Assembly (NCBI GenBank): GCA_002403905.1
Contig: DHIR01000085.1
Span: forward strand, 1,369-8,477
Reading direction: 5' to 3'
Length of the DNA stretch: 7,109 bases
DNA from: Mucilaginibacter sp. UBA4741
Lineage (GTDB): Bacteria > Bacteroidota > Bacteroidia > Sphingobacteriales > Sphingobacteriaceae
Program-made: the position numbers and the translations under genes
The notes under the pieces: model-generated
Databases searched by the model: none
Told to the model about the DNA's origin: nothing
The model's input: only the letters and a program-made list of their open reading frames with translations
In this document: positions 1 to 5,345 of the stretch, in pieces
Position numbering within the stretch: the first letter of the stretch is position 1
How the letters are laid out: the number at the start of each line of letters is the position of its first letter

Positions 1-15
1 TCCCCTACCGGGGGA
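1..15. other. Short GC-rich hairpin at the window edge
   Basis: TCCCC (1-5) can pair with GGGGA (11-15) across a five-base loop. The G/purine-rich stretch at 12-29 follows. It may be the tail of a terminator or of a C/G-rich intergenic repeat belonging to the gene that precedes the window. The left flank is cut off, so the full structure and the strand cannot be judged. Confidence 0.3.
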
Positions 16-43
16 GATTTAGAGAGGGCTAAAACTATTTACC

Positions 44-1081
44 ATGAACCACCCAAAACAACAAGGATTTCATTTCCCCGCCGAATGGGCAAAGCACAAA
101 GCTACCTGGCTTAGCTGGCCGCATAAGGAAGAATCATGGCCGGGTAAACTCATGACCATTTACCCTAAATACTGCGAGTTTATTAAAGTATTAACCGAAG
201 GTGAATTGGTACGTATTAACGTTAAAGACGAGCAGATGGCCGCTTTTGCCAAACAACAATTACAGTTGGTTAACGCTGATCTGAGCAAGGTGGAGTTTTT
301 TGAATTTGGCACGAACGATGCCTGGTGCCGAGATCATGGACCTGCGTTTTTGATCAACCCGGATACTAAACAAAAAGCTATTGTAGATTGGGGATATAAC
401 GCCTGGGGTGGTAAATATCCGCCGTTTGATCTGGATGATGTTATCCCTACCAAAATTGGCAACCATTATGGCTTACCGGTTTTTCACCCAGGGATTGTGA
501 TGGAAGGTGGCTCGGTTGATTTTAATGGTAAGGGTACTATTTTAACCACTACTGCCTGCCTGCTTAACCAAAATCGCAACCCGCATTTAAACCAGCAACA
601 AATAGAAGAATACCTGTATAACTACTACGGTGCAGAGCAAATTTTATGGTTGGGCGATGGCATTGTTGGCGATGATACTGACGGCCATATTGATGACATT
701 ACCCGTTTTGTAAACGAGAGCACGGTAATTACCGTTGTCGAAGAAAACAAACACGATGGCAACTATCACCTCCTGCAAGAAAACCTATCAGCCTTAAAAA
801 CTATGCGCCTGCTTAATGGCAAGCAACTCGATATTGTTGAACTACCAATGCCCGACCCGGTTATTTATGACGATCAGCGCCTGCCGGCATCATACGCTAA
901 CTTTTACATCGGCAATGCAGCTGTGGTAGTGCCTACTTACCGTTGTGCTAATGACGATAAAGCTTTGGATATTTTACAAGGTTGTTTCCCTGATAGACAA
1001 ATTGTGGGCATTGATTCGACTGATATTATTTGGGGATTGGGCAGCTTTCATTGTTTGAGCCAGCAAGAACCGGAGGTGTAA
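44..1081 (+). CDS. aguA: Agmatine deiminase (agmatine iminohydrolase)
   Basis: Probable cytoplasmic enzyme that hydrolyses agmatine to N-carbamoylputrescine and ammonia, a step from arginine to putrescine. The 345-residue length fits the PAD_porph/agmatine deiminase family. Visible motifs run in family order: W-C-R-D-H-G-P at 94-100, M-E-G-G-S at 153-157, the G-D-D-T-D-G-H-I-D-D block around His215/Asp217, and a C-terminal G-S-F-H-C-L-S-Q-Q-E-P segment whose Cys337 should be the nucleophile. Asp97, His215, Asp217 and Cys337 are all present, so the enzyme looks active. The loop before the Cys reads G-L-G rather than the G-G-G I remember from typical members. The ATG at 44 is chosen because the conserved N-terminus (F-H-F-P-A-E-W, 9-15) follows at once; there is no clear Shine-Dalgarno. 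The partner N-carbamoylputrescine amidase is not in the window and may lie upstream. A peptidylarginine deiminase role is less likely given the short single-domain form. Confidence 0.92.
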   Translation: MNHPKQQGFHFPAEWAKHKATWLSWPHKEESWPGKLMTIYPKYCEFIKVLTEGELVRINVKDEQMAAFAKQQLQLVNADLSKVEFFEFGTNDAWCRDHGPAFLINPDTKQKAIVDWGYNAWGGKYPPFDLDDVIPTKIGNHYGLPVFHPGIVMEGGSVDFNGKGTILTTTACLLNQNRNPHLNQQQIEEYLYNYYGAEQILWLGDGIVGDDTDGHIDDITRFVNESTVITVVEENKHDGNYHLLQENLSALKTMRLLNGKQLDIVELPMPDPVIYDDQRLPASYANFYIGNAAVVVPTYRCANDDKALDILQGCFPDRQIVGIDSTDIIWGLGSFHCLSQQEPEV

Positions 1082-1140
1082 TAGCTTTTATTCGTCCGCT
1101 TTTTATGCCTACAACCGCGAACAAACAGAAGGCCTAACTT

Positions 1141-1169
1141 TTCACCGAAAAAATCCCCCCATTTACCGA
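1141..1169 (+). promoter_or_regulatory. Candidate LytTR-type direct repeat
   Basis: TTCACCGA (1141-1148) recurs as TTTACCGA (1162-1169), with one mismatch in eight and a 21-bp period, or two helical turns. LytTR-domain regulators such as AgrA and LytR are known to bind roughly 9-bp direct repeats spaced by about two turns. The site lies about 30 bp upstream of the -33 element of the operon that encodes a LytTR regulator. The match to any consensus is not tested; the call rests on spacing and location. Confidence 0.35.
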
Positions 1170-1197
1170 GTTCTTTCAGGATAATCGCCAATTTTAG

Positions 1198-1229
1198 TTT
1201 TGGCTAGCTATATTAGTGCCTTACTTTTG
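1198..1229 (+). promoter_or_regulatory. Bacteroidota-type promoter for the LiaF-like/kinase/regulator operon
   Basis: TTTTG at 1198-1202 matches the -33 element. TACTTTTG at 1222-1229 matches the -7 consensus TAnnTTTG at every fixed position. The 19-bp spacer falls in the usual range. The start point would be near 1234-1236, giving a leader of only about 16-18 bases before the ATG at 1252. The -7 element sits in a small inverted repeat, CTTAC (1220-1224)/GTAAG (1231-1235). Confidence 0.6.
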
Positions 1230-1251
1230 AGTAAGATTTAAAATAGACATC

Positions 1252-2118
1252 ATGAATAACGATATAAATAATACAGAGTACGAAAACGGTCCCCGCAGGG
1301 GTAAAGTTTTAGCAGGCATCGCTTTGCTTCTAATTGGCGCAGCCTTATTGTTAAATCAATTTGACGGTTTCCCCTTCCTGCACTGGTTAATCAGCTGGCC
1401 AATGTGGTTAATTGTTTGGGGCCTTTACATGGGTGGTAAAAGCAATTTTCGCAACTCAACCTGGTTAATAATGGTAATAATAGGCGCTTACTTTTTGCTT
1501 CACCACATTATACCCGCTTTTGACCCATGGGCATTCTTTTGGCCGGTAGCATTAATAACCGCAGGTATATTTTTTATACTAAGACGTAATAATCACAAAC
1601 AAGACTACTGGAATAAAAAAGACTATTGGGATAAAAAAGACTGGAAACGTAAATGGGAAGCCAGCAAATACGGTTTTGCTAACCCCAACCCTAACCCGGC
1701 CGAACCAGTGGTTGATTATACCGTTGGCGCTACGCCTAACGACCCCGCAACTCCGCCAAATCCTGCTGGTTTTACCGGCGATGAGCATCTGGAGGCTATA
1801 TCTATATTCGGTGGTGTAAAAAAGGTGATCTTTTCTAAGAACTTTCAGGGCGGCGAGATCGTAAACATCTGCGGCGGTTCTGAACTTGACTTTACACAGG
1901 CTGATATTAGCGGCCGTGTTTATATTGATGTAACCCAGGTATTTGGCGGCACTAAAATTATTGTACCCGCACATTGGATGATCGTATCAGACATGGCATC
2001 CATATTTGCCGGGTTTGATGATAAAAGAATCAGGACCAGCGCCCCTTTAGATAACAACAAAGTATTGGTACTAAAAGGGGTATCGATTTTCGCAGGTATA
2101 GATATACGCAGCTATTAA
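1252..2118 (+). CDS. LiaI/LiaF-like four-helix membrane protein with C-terminal beta-repeat domain
   Basis: Membrane protein of 288 residues. Hydrophobic segments at about 19-36, 44-60, 70-89 and 92-110 form an N-terminal LiaI/LiaF-type (DUF5668-like) module. A charged linker follows (115-140) with a repeated D-Y-W-x-K-K unit, then a Pro/Asn-rich spacer (142-172). The C-terminal domain (about 178-288) has five beta-repeat turns: S-I-F-G-G (184-188), N-I-C-G-G (205-209), Q-V-F-G-G (229-233), S-I-F-A-G (250-254) and S-I-F-A-G (278-282). This is typical of the LiaF C-terminal (cell-wall-active antibiotic response, toastrack-like) fold. LiaF restrains the kinase LiaS in Firmicutes. Here a kinase and regulator of a different class follow after 28 bases, so a role as sensor accessory or effector in envelope stress is inferred. 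The start follows a good promoter closely. Family assignment is firm; function is not. Confidence 0.8.
   Translation: MNNDINNTEYENGPRRGKVLAGIALLLIGAALLLNQFDGFPFLHWLISWPMWLIVWGLYMGGKSNFRNSTWLIMVIIGAYFLLHHIIPAFDPWAFFWPVALITAGIFFILRRNNHKQDYWNKKDYWDKKDWKRKWEASKYGFANPNPNPAEPVVDYTVGATPNDPATPPNPAGFTGDEHLEAISIFGGVKKVIFSKNFQGGEIVNICGGSELDFTQADISGRVYIDVTQVFGGTKIIVPAHWMIVSDMASIFAGFDDKRIRTSAPLDNNKVLVLKGVSIFAGIDIRSY
1603..1638 (+). repeat. Two-copy 18-bp in-frame tandem repeat
   Basis: Bases 1603-1620 and 1621-1638 differ at only two positions. Each encodes D-Y-W-(N/D)-K-K, and a diverged third unit, D-W-K-R-K-W, follows at 1639-1656. The repeat lies in the charged linker just after the fourth membrane helix of the LiaF-like protein. 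Lys-rich aromatic units next to a membrane would suit binding to lipid head groups, but that is inference. The repeat could also expand or contract by slippage. Confidence 0.75.
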
Positions 2119-2146
2119 TTATCAATCCTAACCTAATTAACACGTT

Positions 2147-3181
2147 TTGGCGGTATCACAATCATTAACATTTTCAAAAATACGTTGGGCAATGTTGGCC
2201 TGCGGGCTTGCGTGGGCAGGTTTGCAGGCTTACATTATCCACGGTTTTGGGTTTTTGTGGTACACCGCCGCTACCGATAGTGGCGTAAGCTCCATACTGC
2301 TTGCCGCCGCCTGCTGGCTCATTAACAATAACCTGCGCTACTATCAACCCGGTAAAGGCAGTTACATTAATATACTAATATGGTGCGGCGCATTGGCTGC
2401 AGCCTGTACAGCGGGTTGCCGTTATATATTGCCGTTTTTAAATGATGGCGTGGTATATGCCAACTTTATGACGCAATCGCTCATTATCAGGTTTTTTACT
2501 GATTTTTTGGCGATAGGCTGGATGGCCATGATCAGTATGATCTGGTACTCGCAGATTGATCAAAAAGAAAATGAGAAACGCAAAGCCGAAGCCGAGCAAT
2601 TGGCCCGCGATGCCGAGTTATATAACCTTCGCCAACAACTACAACCTCACTTTTTATTTAATAGCCTAAACTCTATTAACGCCCTTATCGGCTTTAAGCC
2701 GGATGAAGCGCGTAAAATGATACACCAGTTATCAGATTTTTTACGTGGCACCCTTAAAAAAGACGATCAGTTACAGGTTACTTTAAACGAAGAATTACAA
2801 CACCTTAACTTATACCTCGAAATAGAGAAAGTGCGCTTCGGTCATCGCCTTAAAACAGAAATAAGTTGTGATGAGCGCTGCGGCGAAAGTGTTATGCCTG
2901 CCATGTTATTACAGCCATTGGTTGAGAATGCTATTAAGTTTGGTTTGTATGATACCACCGAAGATGTAGTAGTAAGCATCCGTGCCGAATTAGAGGGTAA
3001 TTACCTGGAGCTGATCGTACAAAACCCATACGATCCTAAAACCTCGCGCCCGCGCCAGGGAACAGGTTTTGGTTTGAGCGGTGTACAACGCAGATTATAT
3101 TTGCTTTTTGCACGTAATGATTTAATGGAAACTCACGCAAATGATAATATATTTACAACCATAATTAAAATACCGCAGTAA
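2147..3181 (+). CDS. Membrane sensor histidine kinase, LytS/YehU class (His_kinase PF06580 type)
   Basis: Probable autophosphorylating sensor that passes phosphate to the adjacent LytTR regulator. About four membrane segments (15-34, 46-60, 72-96, 110-134) form the sensor. A charged linker helix (136-160), likely coiled coil, leads to L-R-Q-Q-L-Q-P-H-F-L-F-N-S-L-N-S, whose His168 is the predicted phosphate acceptor. The ATP-binding part shows L-L-Q-P-L-V-E-N-A-I-K-F (254-265, N-box Asn261) and G-T-G-F-G-L (305-310). At 344 residues it is complete. The frame opens after a TAA at 2138, and the only starts before the first helix are the TTG at 2147 or nearby weak codons. The first ATG is at 2192 (residue 16), inside the hydrophobic segment, so TTG is preferred but not certain. 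It lies 28 bases after the LiaF-like gene and abuts the regulator, which implies one operon. The ligand is unknown. Confidence 0.88.
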   Translation: MAVSQSLTFSKIRWAMLACGLAWAGLQAYIIHGFGFLWYTAATDSGVSSILLAAACWLINNNLRYYQPGKGSYINILIWCGALAAACTAGCRYILPFLNDGVVYANFMTQSLIIRFFTDFLAIGWMAMISMIWYSQIDQKENEKRKAEAEQLARDAELYNLRQQLQPHFLFNSLNSINALIGFKPDEARKMIHQLSDFLRGTLKKDDQLQVTLNEELQHLNLYLEIEKVRFGHRLKTEISCDERCGESVMPAMLLQPLVENAIKFGLYDTTEDVVVSIRAELEGNYLELIVQNPYDPKTSRPRQGTGFGLSGVQRRLYLLFARNDLMETHANDNIFTTIIKIPQ

Positions 3182-3928
3182 ATGATACGTGCATTATTAA
3201 TTGACGATGAGCCGCTGGCCCGCATGGTTGTAAGAGAATACCTGATGGGTTTCCCACAGATCGAGGTGCTGCAAGAGTGCGGCGATGGTTTTGAGGGCCT
3301 TAAAGCCATACAGCAACATCAACCCGACTTGATATTTCTGGACGTGCAAATGCCCAAAATAAACGGTTTTGAGATGCTTGAACTGGTGGACGAGCAACCG
3401 GCTGTAATATTCACCACCGCCTTTGATGAGTACGCTATTAAAGCCTTCGAGGCGCACGCTACCGATTACCTGTTAAAGCCATTCAGCAAAGATCGTTTTA
3501 ATAAAGCTATAGAGAAGTTCCTGGCTCAAGCGCCACACACCGCTGCGCCAAAGCAAGAGCAGGAACAACTGCTGGAGACCGCCTCCCACTCGCCTGCCCA
3601 GCATGAGCGTATTGTAGTAAAAACCGGCACCAAAGTAAAGATAATCCCCGTTGCCGATGTACAATACCTACAGGCTGACGATGATTACGTAAGCGTATTT
3701 ACACAGGAAGGTTCATACCTTAAAAACAAAACTATGAGTTTCTTCGAGCAAACGCTGGATGCCCGCCAGTTTGTACGCGTTCACCGCAGCTATATAGTAA
3801 GCGTGCAGGAAATAACCCGCATTGACCCTTACGAAAAAGACAGTCACCTTGCCATCCTAAAATCGGGCGCTAAAATACCGGTTAGTAAAACCGGGTATGT
3901 TAAGCTGAAACAGGTTTTGGGGATATAA
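3182..3928 (+). CDS. Response regulator, REC-LytTR (LytR/AlgR family)
   Basis: DNA-binding partner of the preceding kinase: its ATG follows the kinase TAA with no gap, which suggests translational coupling. The receiver domain (1-114) has the acidic pair Asp8/Asp9, phospho-acceptor Asp54 (F-L-D-V-Q-M-P), Thr78/Thr79 and Lys99 in the L-L-K-P-F motif. A Gln/Glu/Ala-rich linker (about 115-141) joins the LytTR domain (about 143-247). That domain contains the Q-Y-L-Q-A-D-D-D-Y-V region and the hallmark F-V-R-V-H-R-S-Y-I-V-S (197-207). The 248-residue length is normal for the family. Targets are not known, but its own operon is a candidate because a 21-bp-period direct repeat lies upstream at 1141-1169. 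No clear terminator hairpin is seen between this gene and arsR. Confidence 0.93.
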   Translation: MIRALLIDDEPLARMVVREYLMGFPQIEVLQECGDGFEGLKAIQQHQPDLIFLDVQMPKINGFEMLELVDEQPAVIFTTAFDEYAIKAFEAHATDYLLKPFSKDRFNKAIEKFLAQAPHTAAPKQEQEQLLETASHSPAQHERIVVKTGTKVKIIPVADVQYLQADDDYVSVFTQEGSYLKNKTMSFFEQTLDARQFVRVHRSYIVSVQEITRIDPYEKDSHLAILKSGAKIPVSKTGYVKLKQVLGI

Positions 3929-3984
3929 TAATCCTATCTTTTTAATGTCATTTTTATAAATCTATTTGTATATCTCACCTATCA

Positions 3985-4000
3985 ATCGTAATATTGCGAT
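3985..4000. promoter_or_regulatory. ArsR operator 1 (upstream of arsR)
   Basis: ATCGTAATATTGCGAT pairs at seven of eight symmetric positions and is one base from the perfect palindrome ATCGTAATATTACGAT. It ends three bases before the arsR start codon. A poor -7-like TCTATTTG at 3961-3968 (one mismatch to TAnnTTTG, weak -33) would place the transcript start just upstream, so bound ArsR would block early transcription. A near copy lies at 4352-4367, which supports a real operator. Confidence 0.7.
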
Positions 4001-4003
4001 ATA

Positions 4004-4333
4004 ATGGGGTTAACCAAAACAGAAATATTCACCGCCGAACAAAACCGGCTGGCCATAATGCTTAAAGCAATGGCGCATCCGGCACGTATTGCCATTTTGC
4101 AGTATATCATAAATGCCAATGCTTGTATATGTGGCGATTTGGTTGATGAGCTGGGCCTGGCGCAAGCCACTATATCGCAACACTTAAAAGAGTTAAAAAA
4201 TGCCGGGCTGATACAAGGAACCATCGAGGGAGTAAGCGTTTGCTATTGTATTGAGCCCGATGCCTGGAAATTGTTAAGTACCCAGTTAGGCTCTTTCTTC
4301 GGCGCATATACCAATCGTAAAAACTGCTGTTAA
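4004..4333 (+). CDS. arsR: ArsR/SmtB-family arsenic-responsive repressor
   Basis: Small dimeric winged-helix repressor expected to leave DNA when As(III) or Sb(III) binds Cys thiols. The 109-residue length is typical. The winged helix shows L-K-A-M-A-H-P-A-R-I-A-I-L (20-32) and the recognition helix region L-A-Q-A-T-I-S-Q-H-L-K-E-L-K-N-A-G-L (52-69). Cys41-Ile-Cys43 lies at the start of the segment where E. coli ArsR carries its C-x-C sensor. Further Cys at 80, 82, 108 and 109 give six in all, including a terminal vicinal pair. The ATG at 4004 keeps the whole domain, but the operator ends only three bases upstream, so the leader is short and contains the operator. Gene order (reductase and Acr3 downstream) identifies arsenic as the signal rather than zinc or cadmium. 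Confidence 0.92.
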   Translation: MGLTKTEIFTAEQNRLAIMLKAMAHPARIAILQYIINANACICGDLVDELGLAQATISQHLKELKNAGLIQGTIEGVSVCYCIEPDAWKLLSTQLGSFFGAYTNRKNCC

Positions 4334-4351
4334 AAAAATTTGGATCAATCC

Positions 4352-4367
4352 ATCGTAATATTACAAT
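4352..4367. promoter_or_regulatory. ArsR operator 2 (between arsR and the DUF6428-like gene)
   Basis: ATCGTAATATTACAAT pairs at seven of eight symmetric positions. It shares its first eleven bases with operator 1 and is one base from the same perfect palindrome. It ends 15 bases before the next start codon. A weak -7-like AAAATTTG at 4335-4342 lies just upstream, so this could be a second repressed promoter or an ArsR roadblock inside the operon. Confidence 0.65.
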
Positions 4368-4382
4368 TAAATAAATAAGAAT

Positions 4383-4907
4383 ATGGAAACTATAAACTGG
4401 CAAACATTTAAAGAAACCTTAGTAGCCAACCCCACCTTACAACTACAATTTCAATATGCCGAAGATAAATGGGTTGATGCCGCCTATCATATAACAGAAA
4501 TCAAGCAGGCACCCATAACATCGGTTGATTGCGGTGGAGTAATGAACGCCTGGACAGAGATCATCGTACAACTTTATGAACCCGAAAATCAGCAGCAATT
4601 ACGCGCTATGGAGGTTAACAAAGCGTTGGGTATAATTAACGTTGTTGAGAGGGCGCTGCCGCTAAATCCGCTGGGGGTAGTAAAGATAGAGTTTGGTAAC
4701 TCGACTTTTGATACTCGTCAGTTATTGCCTAACGCCTTTACCATTGATGGCGATAACCTTATTGTTGATTTAAGGCCCGATGCTGTACAATGCAAAGCCA
4801 TAGGCCGTGGCGGTAGTTGTGGTACTCCGGCCGCAAAACCCGTAACCCAATTAAAAAACTTAGCTACTGCTGCCGCTTGTTGTGAGCCGGGTGGTGGTTG
4901 TTGCTAA
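4383..4907 (+). CDS. DUF6428-like ars-operon protein with Cys-rich C-terminal tail
   Basis: No established function. I recognise it, from memory, as resembling the DUF6428 proteins encoded in Bacteroidota ars operons. It is soluble, 174 residues, with no signal peptide or membrane helix. The body (about 1-135) has mixed alpha/beta character and holds His36, Cys50 (V-D-C-G-G) and Trp57. It ends in a beta-rich segment (F-T-I-D-G-D-N-L-I-V-D-L-R-P, 119-132). After this come Cys137 and Cys146, then the final nine residues C-C-E-P-G-G-G-C-C (166-174), giving vicinal pairs 166/167 and 173/174. That CC-x5-CC spacing equals the one reported for Cys112/113 and Cys119/120 of the arsenite chaperone ArsD, although the body does not look like ArsD. 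It sits between arsR and the reductase gene, 18 bases before the latter, with its own operator. As(III) binding, delivery to Acr3 or co-sensing is inferred. Confidence 0.75.
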   Translation: METINWQTFKETLVANPTLQLQFQYAEDKWVDAAYHITEIKQAPITSVDCGGVMNAWTEIIVQLYEPENQQQLRAMEVNKALGIINVVERALPLNPLGVVKIEFGNSTFDTRQLLPNAFTIDGDNLIVDLRPDAVQCKAIGRGGSCGTPAAKPVTQLKNLATAAACCEPGGGCC

Positions 4908-4925
4908 CTATAAAATCTTATTATA

Positions 4926-5345
4926 ATGAAAAACATATTAGTACTATGCACCGGCAACAGTTGCCGCAGCCAGTTAGCCGAAGGCTATTTAAGACATTTT
5001 GCCGGCAATAAAGCAGCTATTTACAGCGCTGGGATAGAAACCCACGGCGTTAACCCTAAAGCTATACAAGTAATGGCCGAGGATGGTATTGACATTAGCC
5101 ATCATACATCAAACAATGTAGATGAGTACGTAGCTATTCCGTTTGATTATGTAATTACGGTATGCGATAACGCTAAGGAGAATTGTCCCTACTTCCTTAC
5201 CCAGGCGCAGCGTTTCCATTTTAACTTCCCTGACCCGGCTAAAGCTACCGGCACACCTGATGAGATCATGAACGAGTTTAGGCGCGTGCGCGATATGATA
5301 AAAGAGTACGCCCGTAATTTCATCAGTCAAAATCTAGCTCAATAA
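4926..5345 (+). CDS. arsC: Arsenate reductase, low-molecular-weight phosphatase fold, thioredoxin type
   Basis: Cytoplasmic enzyme that reduces As(V) to As(III) for export. The 139-residue protein starts with the P-loop C-T-G-N-S-C-R-S (8-15), giving nucleophile Cys8 and Arg14. The redox relay Cys80 and Cys87 lie six residues apart, and Asp103-Pro104 is the general acid. These positions correspond, each shifted by two, to Cys10, Cys82, Cys89 and Asp105 of S. aureus pI258 ArsC, a thioredoxin-coupled enzyme. The full Cys triad argues against a plain tyrosine phosphatase. The start ATG is directly before the beta strand leading to the P-loop. Its stop overlaps the acr3 start by one base (TAATG), so the two are probably translationally coupled and controlled with arsR. 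Confidence 0.93.
   Translation: MKNILVLCTGNSCRSQLAEGYLRHFAGNKAAIYSAGIETHGVNPKAIQVMAEDGIDISHHTSNNVDEYVAIPFDYVITVCDNAKENCPYFLTQAQRFHFNFPDPAKATGTPDEIMNEFRRVRDMIKEYARNFISQNLAQ

Noticed and set aside
1105..1137. Tiny 10-codon open frame (ATG to TAA) between aguA and the LiaF-like gene
   Set aside because: Too short to judge, with no ribosome binding site and no conservation evidence. It lies upstream of the proposed promoter at 1198-1229 and so would not be a leader peptide of that transcript.
1579..1974. 131-codon open frame on the minus strand opposite the LiaF-like gene
   Set aside because: It lies wholly inside a well-supported coding region, and its translation has no recognisable domain. 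Its long run without stops is explained by the codon use of the opposite strand.
3929..3984. Search for a terminator after the LytTR regulator
   Set aside because: No stable inverted repeat followed by Ts is visible. The T-rich stretch at 3939-3943 has no stem before it, so readthrough into arsR cannot be excluded.
4865..4907. Idea that the Cys-rich end of the 174-residue protein is a frameshift artefact
   Set aside because: The frame stays open and in the same codon style to a TAA just before the next gene, and Cys pairs have an obvious use in an arsenic operon.
4926..5345. Reading the reductase as a protein tyrosine phosphatase
   Set aside because: The Cys80/Cys87 relay and the N-S-C-R-S P-loop, plus the ars operon context, fit thioredoxin-type arsenate reductase better.
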